Shown: positions 24,120 through 34,245, counted from the stretch's first letter. The stretch is DNA of 64,000 nt from Tissierellales bacterium (GCA_025210965.1 JAOAQY010000069.1:1-64000); one strand, 5' to 3'. Notes: generated by a model from the sequence alone, not told the origin. Numbers and translations are program-made.

Positions 24120-24677
24120 GTGTATTTAGTAGTAGGATTAGGAAATCCCGGTAAAAAATACGAGTGGACTAGACATAATGTTGGTTTTAACGCTATAGAC
24201 TATTTATCTGACAAGTGGGGTGTGTCAGTTAAAACATTAAAGCATAAAGCGTTGATTGGAGAGCATAGAATTAATGGTGAAAAAGTTTTACTTGTAAAAC
24301 CTCAAACTTTTATGAATGCAAGTGGAGAATCATTGCGCGAACTTAAGAATTATTATAAAGTGCCAATAGAAAATATAATTGTTATATATGATGATTTAGA
24401 TTTAGACGTAGGCAAACTTAGAATTAGACCTTCTGGAAGTGCCGGCACGCATAATGGGATGAGGTCTATCATATATCAACTTAGAGAAGATCAATTTCCA
24501 AGAATTAGAATTGGAATTGGTAAGCAAGCTGGAGATATAATTCATCATGTTATGGGAGAGTTTTCTAAAGAAGATAGAAAATTAGTAGATGATATGATAG
24601 AATTGACAGCAGGAGCGGTTGAAATGATAGTAACAAAAGATGTTCAAACTGCGATGAATAATTGTAATCGAAAGTAA
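24120..24677 (+). CDS. pth: Peptidyl-tRNA hydrolase
   Basis: GTG 24120 is required because the overlapping ATG two bases earlier meets a stop at once. The 185-residue enzyme cleaves peptidyl-tRNAs released from stalled ribosomes. It has the family start VVGLGNPGKKYEWTRHNVGF with the catalytic histidine (H20), KPQTFMNASG and YDDLDLDVGKLRI. In Bacillus, ctc (rplY) sits between prs and pth; it is absent here. Confidence 0.95.
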   Translation: MYLVVGLGNPGKKYEWTRHNVGFNAIDYLSDKWGVSVKTLKHKALIGEHRINGEKVLLVKPQTFMNASGESLRELKNYYKVPIENIIVIYDDLDLDVGKLRIRPSGSAGTHNGMRSIIYQLREDQFPRIRIGIGKQAGDIIHHVMGEFSKEDRKLVDDMIELTAGAVEMIVTKDVQTAMNNCNRK

Positions 24678-24681
24678 ATTA

Positions 24682-24712
24682 TAGCCTAGGCTTCGGGTCT
24701 AGGCTATTTTTT
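24682..24712 (+). terminator. Intrinsic terminator after pth
   Basis: TAGCCTAG pairs with CTAGGCTA across GCTTCGGGT and T6 follows. Confidence 0.9.
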
Positions 24713-24754
24713 CGTCGATAAAAATCATGAGAATTTGAGAAACGGAGGCAGAAA

Positions 24755-27700
24755 ATGAGAGATTTGTTGATAGATCAATTAAAAAACATGAAAGTATATA
24801 AAGAGCTATTGGAAGATATAGATAAAAAAGCTTCACCTATCGCATTGTACGGGATTCAAGATGAGAACATAGCTCATATTCTCTATGCATTAAAGAAACA
24901 TCAAGATAAACCCGTTTTTATAATTACTTATGATACTGCAAAAGCTAGAGCTCTTAGAACTAGATTAAATGATTTGAAAAAAGAAGGCTCAAGTGAACTG
25001 AGATATAAAGAGCTCATATATTATGATATAGTTGCAACTAGTAGAGAAATAGTATATGACAGAGTTAAATTTTTAAATGATTTAATTGAAGGAGAAAATA
25101 AAATATACATAGCATCTATAGATAGCTTGATGATGCCAGTTCTTAAAAAAAGAAGATTCGAGGAATCGATTTACGATGTAGAGATTGGGAGTGAAATAGA
25201 TTTAAAAAGCTTTACTAATCATTTGAATTTATTGCACTACGAGAGAGTCGAACGGGTTGAACAATGTGGACAATATAGCATTCGAGGTGGAATTGTTGAT
25301 GTCTATTCACCTCAATATGATGATCCTCTTCGAATAGAATTATTTGATACTGAAGTTGACTCTTTAAGATTTTTTGATTCAAGAGACCAGAGAACACTTC
25401 AAAATGTTAGTAAAGCAAAAATTATACAAGCTGGTGAAATAATTTTATATCCAGAAGAAAAATTAAAAATAGCTCAAAAAGTGAGAAGAGATTTAGAAAA
25501 AATAAATGCAGAATTAGATGATGAGCTGTATAAAGAACGAATAAATAAGAAATTCATGAATATAATTGAACGATTGGAACAAAATATTGCATTGCCAAAT
25601 CCAGACATACTGTTGCCGTATATTGGAAATTATTTAGAATCAGCATTTTCATATATAATTGAAAATTCAATGGTGATATTAGATGAATCATCTAGAGTTA
25701 AACAAAGGTATGAGGATAAAAGAGAGTCTTATTCTCAGAAGTTTACAGAGTGGTATCAGCAAGGCGAAATTATGAAATCTCATACGAAAATTTTTAAAAC
25801 TTACAAGAAATTCATAGAGGGTTTACAAATATATTCTATTATTACAATGTCAATGTTATCCAAATCAGACGATTTATTTAGACCCCAAAAGATACACACT
25901 ATAGTTTCTAAAGAAATTGTATTTTATAATCACAAAATGGACTTGCTCATAAATGATTTGAAAAAATGGCAAATACGAGGTTACAAAGTCATTATTGCAG
26001 CAGGTAATGTACAAAAAGCCGAGAGGATAGATGAGCTTTTAAATGAAAATAAAGTTGCACATAGACGTGTAAATGAAATAAGTGAATCGATACAAAGTAG
26101 CGAAATAGTTATTGTTCCTATAGGTATAGAGAGAGGTGTAGAGTATCCTGAGATTAAATTTGTATTAGTGAGTGATCGTGAAATTTATGGAATTCATAAA
26201 ACAAAGAAAAAGAGAAAATCAAGGGATAAGAACAGAAAAAAAATAGATACATTTACTGATTTGAAAGTTGGGGATTTTGTGGTACATGAATCCCATGGTA
26301 TTGGTAGATATATGGGAATTGAAAAACTCGATATACAGGGTATAATAAAGGATTATATGGAAATACAGTATTCGGGTGAAGATAAGTTATTTGTACCAGT
26401 TGATCAGATGGATTTGATTCAGAAATATATTGGTGGAGATAGTTTAAAACCAAGAGTAAATAGATTAAATAGCACAGAGTGGCAAAAGACTAAAACTCGT
26501 GCTAAAAAAGCTATTGAAGATATGGCGGATGAATTAATTGAATTATACGCTAAAAGAAAAGCTGCTCGTGGATATCAATTTTCATCAGATACAAATTGGC
26601 AAAAAGAGTTTGAAGATTTATTTCCTTATGAAGAAACTGATGACCAGTTGAGATGTATAGAAGAAATAAAAGGAGATATGGAAAATCAAAAAGTTATGGA
26701 TAGATTGCTCTGTGGTGACGTTGGTTATGGAAAGACAGAAGTCGCACTAAGAGCCGCGTTCAAAGCTGCAATAGACAGTAAACAAGTGGCTATATTAGTG
26801 CCAACGACAATATTGGCACAGCAGCATTACAATACGATATCAGAAAGATTTAGAGATTACCCAGTAAAAGTTCAGATGTTAAGTAGATTTAGAACAAAGG
26901 GGCAACAACGAGAGATTATGAATGGCGTAAAGAATGGAGAGGTTGATATAGTTGTTGGAACACATAGAATTTTATCTGATGAGCTAAAGTTTAAGGATTT
27001 AGGGCTGCTTATAATAGATGAAGAACAAAGATTTGGTGTAAAACACAAAGAAAAGATTAAGCAATTTAAAGCCAATATTGATGTACTAACACTAACTGCA
27101 ACTCCAATACCTAGAACACTTCATATGTCGATGATAGGAGTTAGAGATATGAGTGTTATAGAAGAGCCACCAGAAGAGAGAATTCCGGTCCAATCTTACG
27201 TTCTGGAATTTAATGAAAATGTAATAAGAGATTCTATACTTAAAGAGATAGACAGAGATGGGCAGGTTTTCTATGTATACAATAGGGTTCAAGGTATAGA
27301 TGAGATAGCGAAAAAAATTCAAGAAATTGTTCCAGAGGCTAGAGTTGGTATAGGTCATGGTCAAATGGGCGAACGTGAGCTTGAAAATGTAATGATAGAC
27401 TTTATGAATTATGAGTATGATGTACTAGTAGCTACTACGATAATAGAAACAGGCTTAGATGTATCACGCGCCAATACTATGATTATACATGATGCAGATA
27501 AAATGGGTTTATCTCAGCTTTATCAGCTAAGAGGTAGAGTTGGAAGGTCAAATAGAATAGCTTATGCCTATTTTATGTATGAGAGAAATAAATCGTTAAC
27601 AGAAATTGCAGAGAAACGACTTAAAGCTATAAAAGAGTTTACTGAATTTGGTTCTGGCTTTAAAATTGCAATGAGGGACTTGGAATTAAGAGGTGCAGGG

Positions 27701-28267
27701 AACTTGTTGGGTTCACAGCAATCAGGGCATATGGAGTCTATAGGTTATGAACTGTATGTGAAATATTTAGAAGAAGCTGTTAAAAAGTTACAAGGTATAG
27801 ATGTGAGAGATGATATTGAAACAGAAGTGGATTTCAATGTGGATGCATATATACCGAAAAAGTATATAGATGATGAAATATTAAGGGTTGAAACTTATAA
27901 GAAGATAGCAATGATATCTGATCAAGAATCATATGAAGATATGCTTGATGAATTGATAGACAGATTTGGAGAGTATCCAAGGGCTGTTTCTAATCTTCTC
28001 AAAATAGCAAAAATAAAAGGTATGTCAAATAAAATGGGCATTGTTAAATTGCAACAATTGGAACCGTATTTAATAATACATTTTAAGAGTGGGGAAGCAT
28101 TGACATCAGAGGTAGTAAATGAGCTTGTTATGTGTTATAGAAATAAAATTGCATTTGATGCTTCAAGTGAACCAAAACTTAAATTTAGGTTGAAAGCTTC
28201 AACTCAGAAAGAAATTTTAGCTGGGGTAGAAGAAATTGTAAATAAATTGTCTGTTTTAATAGAGTAG
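24755..28267 (+). CDS. mfd: Transcription-repair coupling factor
   Basis: The 1170-residue protein has the normal Mfd layout: UvrB-like N-terminal part, RNA-polymerase-interaction domain starting near 490 (KVGDFVVHESHGIGRY), then a RecG-type translocase with Walker A GDVGYGKTE (near 653), DEEQ box, and motifs TATPIPRTL and LYQLRGRVGRS. It removes RNA polymerase stalled at lesions and recruits UvrA. Position after pth matches Bacillus and Clostridium; the small fin gene is absent. Confidence 0.96.
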   Translation: MRDLLIDQLKNMKVYKELLEDIDKKASPIALYGIQDENIAHILYALKKHQDKPVFIITYDTAKARALRTRLNDLKKEGSSELRYKELIYYDIVATSREIVYDRVKFLNDLIEGENKIYIASIDSLMMPVLKKRRFEESIYDVEIGSEIDLKSFTNHLNLLHYERVERVEQCGQYSIRGGIVDVYSPQYDDPLRIELFDTEVDSLRFFDSRDQRTLQNVSKAKIIQAGEIILYPEEKLKIAQKVRRDLEKINAELDDELYKERINKKFMNIIERLEQNIALPNPDILLPYIGNYLESAFSYIIENSMVILDESSRVKQRYEDKRESYSQKFTEWYQQGEIMKSHTKIFKTYKKFIEGLQIYSIITMSMLSKSDDLFRPQKIHTIVSKEIVFYNHKMDLLINDLKKWQIRGYKVIIAAGNVQKAERIDELLNENKVAHRRVNEISESIQSSEIVIVPIGIERGVEYPEIKFVLVSDREIYGIHKTKKKRKSRDKNRKKIDTFTDLKVGDFVVHESHGIGRYMGIEKLDIQGIIKDYMEIQYSGEDKLFVPVDQMDLIQKYIGGDSLKPRVNRLNSTEWQKTKTRAKKAIEDMADELIELYAKRKAARGYQFSSDTNWQKEFEDLFPYEETDDQLRCIEEIKGDMENQKVMDRLLCGDVGYGKTEVALRAAFKAAIDSKQVAILVPTTILAQQHYNTISERFRDYPVKVQMLSRFRTKGQQREIMNGVKNGEVDIVVGTHRILSDELKFKDLGLLIIDEEQRFGVKHKEKIKQFKANIDVLTLTATPIPRTLHMSMIGVRDMSVIEEPPEERIPVQSYVLEFNENVIRDSILKEIDRDGQVFYVYNRVQGIDEIAKKIQEIVPEARVGIGHGQMGERELENVMIDFMNYEYDVLVATTIIETGLDVSRANTMIIHDADKMGLSQLYQLRGRVGRSNRIAYAYFMYERNKSLTEIAEKRLKAIKEFTEFGSGFKIAMRDLELRGAGNLLGSQQSGHMESIGYELYVKYLEEAVKKLQGIDVRDDIETEVDFNVDAYIPKKYIDDEILRVETYKKIAMISDQESYEDMLDELIDRFGEYPRAVSNLLKIAKIKGMSNKMGIVKLQQLEPYLIIHFKSGEALTSEVVNELVMCYRNKIAFDASSEPKLKFRLKASTQKEILAGVEEIVNKLSVLIE

Positions 28268-28317
28268 AGTTTGCGATATAATACTAGACATGGAGAAAGA
28301 AAAAGGAGAGAGGTACT

Positions 28318-29421
28318 TTGAAAAAGAAAATTATAGGACTTATGATTGTAGCAATGTTAGCTAGTGTTGGAACTATGGGGTGTTCTTCTCAAAAGACAGA
28401 GCAAACTAATGATGTGGCAGCTGTAGCGGTAGTTGATGGAGAAAGTATTACAGAGAATGAATTTGATGCATATGTTGAGTTCCAGAAAAAAGGAGCAGAA
28501 AGTAGTGGGCAAATAACTCCGGAGATGTGGACTGAGAATGCTGGTAAGGGAAAAACATTTGAGCAAGAGCTTAAAACTGCAACGCTAGATTACATGGTAA
28601 CACAAGAAATACTTCTTCAGGCAGCAGCAGAAGCTAAGATTGAAGTTAAAGATGAAGCAATGAATTCAGAACTTGAAAAAATCAAATCAAGTTTTGAAGA
28701 TGAGTCACAATACAAAGAGTATTTAGAAAAAATGGCAATAACAGAAGATTACATGAAAGAGTTAATTAAAAACAGACTTATAATCAATCAATACTTGGAA
28801 AGCAGTGTTGTTGTTGACGATGAAGGATTAAAAGCATACTATGAAGAGAACAAACCTTATTTTGACAAGATTCGTGCAAGTCATATTTTGATAAATGTAG
28901 AAAAAGATGAAAATGGAAATTTAGATGAGACTTCTAAAGCGAAAGCTTTTGATAAGATTACAGATATACAAAAAAGAATTGCAGATGGAGAAGCGTTTGA
29001 TGTGGTTGCAAAAGCTGAATCAGAAGGTCCTTCTAAAGATGTAAGTGGAGACTTGGGCTATTTTGGAAAAGGACAAATGGTTAAAGAATTTGAAGATGTA
29101 GCATTTGGTCTTGAAACAGGAGTTGTAAGTGAGCCAGTTCTTACTTCGTTTGGATATCATTTGATTAAAGTTACAGATAGAAAAATGGATTTTGAAAGTA
29201 ACCAATCTGATGTAAAGAATTTGTACACTCAAAAAATGTATTCTGAAAAAATGCAAGAGTTGTCGGAATCGGCTAAAGTTGAAAAATTAGCATCTTTTGA
29301 AAATGTAGTTGAAGAGTCTAAAGGGGCAGAAGCTACTGAAGCATCAGAAGAAGCTAAAACTGATGAAAATGCAGAAAATGAAACAAAAGCTGATGAAACA
29401 TCAGAAAATAGTGCTGAATAA
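28318..29421 (+). CDS. Peptidyl-prolyl cis-trans isomerase lipoprotein (PrsA-like)
   Basis: TTG 28318 follows GGAGAGAGG. The 367-residue product starts with a lipoprotein signal (lipobox TMGC, C22). A SurA/PrsA-type N-terminal helical domain follows, then a parvulin PPIC domain (about 185-285: IRASHILINV ... DLGYFGKGQMVKEFEDVAFGL) and a long tail of E, A, T and K. PrsA-type foldases help exported proteins fold at the outer membrane face of the cytoplasmic membrane. In Clostridium a PPIC gene often follows mfd at this place. The acidic tail may act as a spacer. Confidence 0.9.
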   Translation: MKKKIIGLMIVAMLASVGTMGCSSQKTEQTNDVAAVAVVDGESITENEFDAYVEFQKKGAESSGQITPEMWTENAGKGKTFEQELKTATLDYMVTQEILLQAAAEAKIEVKDEAMNSELEKIKSSFEDESQYKEYLEKMAITEDYMKELIKNRLIINQYLESSVVVDDEGLKAYYEENKPYFDKIRASHILINVEKDENGNLDETSKAKAFDKITDIQKRIADGEAFDVVAKAESEGPSKDVSGDLGYFGKGQMVKEFEDVAFGLETGVVSEPVLTSFGYHLIKVTDRKMDFESNQSDVKNLYTQKMYSEKMQELSESAKVEKLASFENVVEESKGAEATEASEEAKTDENAENETKADETSENSAE

Positions 29422-29436
29422 TAATTTTCTGAATTT

Positions 29437-29464
29437 AGCCCTTTCGTAAAGGAAGGGCTTTTTT
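29437..29464 (+). terminator. Intrinsic terminator after the PPIase gene
   Basis: AGCCCTT pairs with AAGGGCT, loop TCGTAAAGG, then T6. Confidence 0.85.
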
Positions 29465-29522
29465 ATAGCTAATATTTGTATTAGAGAACATAGTATTGAT
29501 AGAAGAGAGGAGTTATCCCCTT

Positions 29523-31127
29523 ATGACAAAGAAAAGTTTTTTAAAGGGCGCTGCCATATTAGGGGTTGCGGGGATTTTAATTAAGATATTAGGAGCTATA
29601 TATAGAATTCCATTGGGAAATTTGCTAAATACCGAAGGTATGGGGTATTATCAAACTTCTTATCCAGTTTACAATACACTATATGCAATATCTACAGCTG
29701 GACTTCCTGTAGCTGTTGCAAAAATCATAGCTGAAAAAAGAGCTTTGGGAGATTATAAATCGGCAAAAAAGGTTTTTGATTTGTCTTTGATTGGTCTCAT
29801 TATATTTGGAATAATAGCGAGTGGAATTGTAACGATATTTGGTGGAAAAATTTCAGTAGCACTTGGCAATCCTAATGCATATTATGCGTTGATGGCTATG
29901 ATACCAGCGCTTTTATTTGCACCTATGACTTCGGCGTTTCGAGGTTATTTTCAAGGACATCAGAATATGGTACCCACAGCGTTGTCACAGATTTTTGAAC
30001 AATTAATCAGAGTGATAGTGGGATATTCACTAGCATATATGCTCATATCAGAAGGGCTTGATAAGGCAGCGGGTGGAGCTACATTTGGAGCATCAGCAGG
30101 TGCGGTTGCAGCATTTTTAGTTGTTTTCTTGATTTATTTAATTAAAAAGAAAGATCTACAATGTGAAATTGCTTTGCAGCATTTTGAAACGAATGAAACA
30201 ACGAGCTCACTTATAAAGCGAATAATAGTTATTGCGCTACCGATTGCTTTTGGAGCAATAATAGTTCCAATGATGAATCTTATTGATGTCAAGCTTGTAA
30301 TGACTAGATTGCAGCAAATTGGATATACTGAAGTAGAGGCTAATTCTATGTGGGGACAATTGTCTGGATTTGCCCAGACATTTATAAATTTTCCACAAGT
30401 GTTAGCGATAAGTTTAGGCATGAGCCTTGTGCCAGCTGTATCTGAAGCATTCGCACTAAAAGATAGAGATAGAATGAAAGAAATAGTAAATGGTGGAGTT
30501 AGAACCATAGTAATGATTGGTTTGCCAGCTGCATTTGGTTTATTTGTTTTATCGACACCTATAATACAATTATTGTATTATAAACTATCAGAGGCCAGTC
30601 AATCGAGCATAGGGTCTATATTAGCATGTCTTTCATTTAGTGTTATATTTCTAACTATAATACAGGCGCTTACAGCAATCTTACAAGGAATCGGAAAAAC
30701 AAGTGTCCCTGTTATTAATCTACTAATTGGTGGGGGCGTGAAATTGATACTTTCATACGTGCTTATAGGAATACCTGCACTTAACATTTATGGTGCGGTT
30801 ATAAGTACTACGGCGTTTTATATAGTTGCAGCGGTACTTGATTACATGGCTGTAAAAAAATATCTTGGTGTGAATTTTGACATAAAGCAGGTTTTTATAA
30901 AACCATTTGTAGCAACTATTATGATGGCTTTGACAGCTTGGGTGGCTTACAATGGATTTAGCTATATTATTAGTCATAAAATAGCTACTATAATAGCCAT
31001 TTTACTTGCTGTTATTGTTTATGCGGTATTTGTAGTTAGTCTAAAAGCAATAACAGAAGATGAACTTAAGAGCATCCCGGCTGGCGGAAAGATAGTTAAA
31101 TGCTTTAAAAAAATGAGATTGATTTAG
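29523..31127 (+). CDS. MATE/MOP-superfamily lipid flippase (SpoVB/YabM-like)
   Basis: The 534-residue polytopic membrane protein has about 14 hydrophobic segments, in the polysaccharide-biosynthesis / MurJ-like branch of the MOP superfamily (early GAAILGVAGILIKILGAIYRIPLGNLL). Location between mfd and mazG equals spoVB (yabM) in Bacillus. SpoVB-like proteins flip lipid-linked wall precursors; here it may work in vegetative cells because neighbouring sporulation genes are gone. ATG 29523 has AGAGGAG ten bases upstream. Confidence 0.87.
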   Translation: MTKKSFLKGAAILGVAGILIKILGAIYRIPLGNLLNTEGMGYYQTSYPVYNTLYAISTAGLPVAVAKIIAEKRALGDYKSAKKVFDLSLIGLIIFGIIASGIVTIFGGKISVALGNPNAYYALMAMIPALLFAPMTSAFRGYFQGHQNMVPTALSQIFEQLIRVIVGYSLAYMLISEGLDKAAGGATFGASAGAVAAFLVVFLIYLIKKKDLQCEIALQHFETNETTSSLIKRIIVIALPIAFGAIIVPMMNLIDVKLVMTRLQQIGYTEVEANSMWGQLSGFAQTFINFPQVLAISLGMSLVPAVSEAFALKDRDRMKEIVNGGVRTIVMIGLPAAFGLFVLSTPIIQLLYYKLSEASQSSIGSILACLSFSVIFLTIIQALTAILQGIGKTSVPVINLLIGGGVKLILSYVLIGIPALNIYGAVISTTAFYIVAAVLDYMAVKKYLGVNFDIKQVFIKPFVATIMMALTAWVAYNGFSYIISHKIATIIAILLAVIVYAVFVVSLKAITEDELKSIPAGGKIVKCFKKMRLI

Positions 31128-31137
31128 AGGTGAGGGC

Positions 31138-32586
31138 ATGAATAATATTACGATTGTTGGTATGGGGCCTGGTGATTCTAATTTGCTAACTAGAGAGGCT
31201 TATGATGTGATGAATAGTGCGAGTAAGTTGATATTTAGAACATCATGGCATCAAGTATATAAAGAATTTGAAGCAATGGGCAAAGTAGTAGAGTCATTAG
31301 ATGATTGGTATGAAGAAGCTGATGATTTTGACGAGCTATCAGAGAGGATACAAAATCATATAGAAAAAATTGCAGAGAATGAAGATGTGGTTTATTGTGT
31401 TCTAGGCAATCCTGCTGAAGACGATGAAGTTACACTAAGATTGCTAAATAGCGATAGAACCATAAATATAGTATCTGGGATAAGTTATGTAGCTTATGCT
31501 ATGAATTTTGTTTCAATAGATAGTAAATTTCCAAGTAAAGTTATGAATGTTTTTGATTTTTCAAAGTATTTTTATGATATTCATAGTAATAATTTTATAA
31601 CAAATGCATATGATTCAATGCTTTTAAGTGATTTGGTTTGGACATTAGAAGAGCAATTAGGCGATGAATACGAAGTTTATTTGTTTTTAAAGGTTGGGAC
31701 TAAAGATGAGTTTACTGTCAATAAAACGAAATTGATGGATATATTGAATTATGAAGGATATGATCATCAAACAGTTATATTTATACCAGCGGTGCCTAAA
31801 TATGAAAAGTATAATTTAGGAGATTTGAGAGAACTCGTGGAAAAACTTAGAGGTAAAGATGGTTGTCCTTGGGATATAGAACAAACTCATGAGAGTGTCA
31901 AACGAAACTTGATAGAAGAAGCTTACGAAGTTATTGAAGCTATTGAAAATGAAGATTATGCTAATTTAGAAGAAGAGCTTGGCGATTTGCTTTTTCAAGT
32001 AGTTTTCCACTCGCAGATGGCAGATGAAGAAGGATATTTTGGAATGGATGAGGTAATAAATCATATTTCGAGAAAAATGGTTTATAGACATCCTCATGTT
32101 TTTGACGAAAAACAACGAGATTTGAATACTGACAAAGTGTTAGAACAATGGGATAAGCTTAAAGATAGCGAAAAAGGCATAGAAAATTACACAGAAAGAT
32201 TATTAAATGTGCCAAAAGTATTGCCATCTTTGCTAAAAAGTTATAAAATACAAAAGAAGGCTTCAAAGGTTGGCTTTGATTGGGATGATATCAATGGTCC
32301 TCTAGAAAAACTATGTGAAGAAATTGTTGAGATTAAAGATGCAATTGAAAATGGTAGTAGAGATGATATGTTAGAAGAGTTAGGCGATGTATTGTTTTCT
32401 GTTGTAAATGTTTCAAGGTTTTTGAATATAGATCCTGAAGAAGCACTTGAAAAAACTATAGAGAAGTTCATAAAGCGTTTCGAATATATAGAAAAGCGAA
32501 GTTTAGAGGCTAATATGCGATTAGAGGATATGTCTTTAGACGAAATGGATAAGTACTGGGAAGAGTCAAAAGAGTTATTAAATTAG
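31138..32586 (+). CDS. mazG: Fusion of tetrapyrrole-methylase-like domain and MazG NTP pyrophosphohydrolase (YabN)
   Basis: The 482-residue protein has an N-terminal SAM-dependent methylase-like domain (about 1-220, VGMGPGDSNLLTREA). Tandem MazG domains follow (about 230-480) with metal-binding EExxE/ExxD sets (LIEEAYEVIEAIE ... EEELGDLLFQVVFHSQMA and CEEIVEIKDAIE ... EELGDVLFSVVN). MazG hydrolyses NTPs or dNTPs to monophosphates. The fusion is the regular Firmicute YabN form. It begins ten bases after the flippase gene. Confidence 0.94.
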   Translation: MNNITIVGMGPGDSNLLTREAYDVMNSASKLIFRTSWHQVYKEFEAMGKVVESLDDWYEEADDFDELSERIQNHIEKIAENEDVVYCVLGNPAEDDEVTLRLLNSDRTINIVSGISYVAYAMNFVSIDSKFPSKVMNVFDFSKYFYDIHSNNFITNAYDSMLLSDLVWTLEEQLGDEYEVYLFLKVGTKDEFTVNKTKLMDILNYEGYDHQTVIFIPAVPKYEKYNLGDLRELVEKLRGKDGCPWDIEQTHESVKRNLIEEAYEVIEAIENEDYANLEEELGDLLFQVVFHSQMADEEGYFGMDEVINHISRKMVYRHPHVFDEKQRDLNTDKVLEQWDKLKDSEKGIENYTERLLNVPKVLPSLLKSYKIQKKASKVGFDWDDINGPLEKLCEEIVEIKDAIENGSRDDMLEELGDVLFSVVNVSRFLNIDPEEALEKTIEKFIKRFEYIEKRSLEANMRLEDMSLDEMDKYWEESKELLN

Positions 32587-32626
32587 TGCTCACTAATTTA
32601 ACATAAAAAACAAGGAGGTATTTATT

Positions 32627-32905
32627 GTGAATAAAGCTGAATTGATAGCAAGTATTTCTGAGAAAAGTGGGTTAAACAAAAAAAATGCAGAGGCAGCATT
32701 GAATGCATTTATGGAAAGTGTAGAAGAGGCTTTAATTGAAAATGATAAAGTTCAATTAGTTGGTTTTGGTACATTTGAAGTTAGAGAAAGAAAAGAGCGC
32801 GAGGGAAGAAATCCTAGAGATCCTAAGCAAAAAATCACTATTCCAGCATCAAAAGCTCCTGTATTTAAAGCAGGTAAGACTTTAAAGCAATCAGTAAATA
32901 AGTAG
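32627..32905 (+). CDS. hup: HU-family DNA-binding protein
   Basis: The 92-residue protein is a standard HU (MNKAELIASISEKSGL ... GFGTFEVRERKEREGRNP). It binds and bends DNA as a dimer and compacts the nucleoid. GTG 32627 lies after AAGGAGGT. In clostridia hup often sits between mazG and yabO, as here. Confidence 0.96.
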   Translation: MNKAELIASISEKSGLNKKNAEAALNAFMESVEEALIENDKVQLVGFGTFEVRERKEREGRNPRDPKQKITIPASKAPVFKAGKTLKQSVNK

Positions 32906-32912
32906 AAATTTA

Positions 32913-32942
32913 AAAATCAGGTCAATAGACCTGATTTTTTTA
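32913..32942 (+). terminator. Intrinsic terminator after hup
   Basis: AAATCAGGTC-AATA-GACCTGATTT followed by Ts. Confidence 0.9.
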
Positions 32943-33088
32943 TAATTTAGAGGCGCAATACTCTATGGTCTAAGCCTAGTTATAGTTGAAAAAAATAAAT
33001 GAATGAGTTAATAATGGGTATTAGATAAATTAGACTTGTAGATAAATTTATTTTTTATGATATAATTATTAAAAAGAGGTGAATAATG

Positions 33089-33331
33089 ATGAGAATAGAT
33101 AAATACCTTAAAGTGAGTAGACTTATAAAGCGAAGAACAGTTGCAAAAGAAGCGTGTACTCAAGGTAGAATTTTAGTAAACGGTAAAGCTGCGAAACCAG
33201 GGACAGAAGTTTCTGTTGGGGATGAAGTTGAATTAGGATTCGGAGACAAGAAAGTTACTATAAAGATAGCAAATATAAAAGAGCATGTACTAAAAGATGA
33301 AGCTACAATGTTATATGAAATTATAGAATAG
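33089..33331 (+). CDS. rqcP: S4-domain RNA-binding protein RqcP (YabO)
   Basis: The 80-residue protein is a single S4 domain (MRIDKYLKVSRLIKRRTVAKEAC). RqcP joins RqcH and the 50S subunit in ribosome-associated quality control, where it supports alanine tailing. ATG 33089 fits the GAGGTGA (33076-33082) spacing better than ATG 33086, one codon earlier. TGATATAAT at 33058-33066 is a likely -10. In Bacillus yabP and yabQ follow; here the next gene is divIC-like, 12 bases on. Confidence 0.93.
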   Translation: MRIDKYLKVSRLIKRRTVAKEACTQGRILVNGKAAKPGTEVSVGDEVELGFGDKKVTIKIANIKEHVLKDEATMLYEIIE

Positions 33332-33343
33332 AGTTGATTGATT

Positions 33344-33706
33344 ATGAAAAGATTTGGAAGTTTTAAAATAAGATATTTAATTGTTGTAGCAATTATGCTT
33401 TATTTTGGATCGACATATTATAATCAAGCAAAGCAGATAACTAGATTGAAAGAGGAAAAGCAGGAGCTTAGCCAAACTATATGTGAATTAAAAGAAGAGA
33501 ATGTTGATAAGGCAGAGCGATTAAAACGTTTACAAATATATATTTCTAATGAAAATGATTCATTAAAGACAATTGAGGCTCAAGCCTATATAGAGATGGT
33601 TGCTAGAGATGAAGGTATGATTAGAGATAATGAAATCATGTTTATTGACGAAGCAACCAAAAAAAATGAAGAAAAAAAGCGTTTTTATAATAATTCTGTT
33701 AAATGA
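33344..33706 (+). CDS. divIC: Septum formation initiator (DivIC/FtsB-like)
   Basis: The 120-residue protein has a short cytoplasmic start, one membrane segment (about 9-27) and a coiled coil (about 30-75) followed by a short outer domain with the AQAYIEMVARDEGMIRDNE pattern typical of FtsB/DivIC (usual: ARdelgmvkpgE). It would form the divisome subcomplex with FtsL and DivIB/FtsQ. ATG 33344 is preferred over TTG 33338; the RBS is weak, so translation is probably coupled to rqcP. Confidence 0.85.
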   Translation: MKRFGSFKIRYLIVVAIMLYFGSTYYNQAKQITRLKEEKQELSQTICELKEENVDKAERLKRLQIYISNENDSLKTIEAQAYIEMVARDEGMIRDNEIMFIDEATKKNEEKKRFYNNSVK

Positions 33707-33804
33707 TTGGTTGACGAAAATCGAAACCTGTTATAAACTTGAAAGAGTAGAAAACTTCCAATAGAATAAGGAAGAGAATATTAAAAGGAGGAATCTTAAA
33801 TAAC

Positions 33805-34209
33805 ATGGCCATTAAGGTAGGAGAAATATTGAGTGGAACGGTTACAGGTATTACTAATTTTGGAGCGTTTGTTAAATTAAGCGAAAAAGAGACAGGGTTG
33901 GTGCATATATCTGAAGTTTCTCATGATTATGTTAGCAATATTAAGGAATATTTAAAAGTAGGACAGAAGGTACAAGTTAAGGTAGTAGAAGTGGACGCTA
34001 AGGGAAAAATTAGTCTATCTATTCGACAAGCCAAAAAGAAAAGTACTAAGATGCCAGAAGTTGTTGACTTGAAAGTGAAGAACAAACAACAGAAGGGACT
34101 ATCTTTTGAGGATAAAATTGGTGCATTTTTAAAAGAAAGTAGTGAGAGAATAGACGGTACGAGAGCTAAGCAAAAAGAAAATCGTAAGCGTCGATATACT
34201 CGAAATTAA
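33805..34209 (+). CDS. yabR: S1 RNA-binding domain protein (YabR-like)
   Basis: The 134-residue protein has one S1 domain (about 1-70, GEILSGTVTGITNFGAFVKL ... GLVHISEVSHDYV) and a basic tail ending in KRRYTRN. YabR-like proteins bind RNA or ribosomes; their precise role is unclear. ATG follows AAAGGAGGA by 13 bases. Its position after divIC matches the Bacillus order. spoIIE, the next gene there, is missing. Confidence 0.92.
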   Translation: MAIKVGEILSGTVTGITNFGAFVKLSEKETGLVHISEVSHDYVSNIKEYLKVGQKVQVKVVEVDAKGKISLSIRQAKKKSTKMPEVVDLKVKNKQQKGLSFEDKIGAFLKESSERIDGTRAKQKENRKRRYTRN

Positions 34210-34236
34210 AACCGGAGTGCTCCGGTTTATTTTTTT
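34209..34236 (+). terminator. Intrinsic terminator after yabR
   Basis: AAACCGGAG-TG-CTCCGGTTT followed by T-rich sequence, only ten bases before the tilS start. Confidence 0.85.
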
Positions 34237-34245
34237 GGAGGTATC

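Noticed and set aside
30134-30508. 124-codon minus-strand frame inside the flippase gene
   Set aside because: Fully covered by a convincing 14-segment protein gene on the plus strand.
33711-33737. TTGACG ... TATAAA before yabR as a promoter
   Set aside because: The spacer is 15 bases, too short for a reliable sigma-A call.
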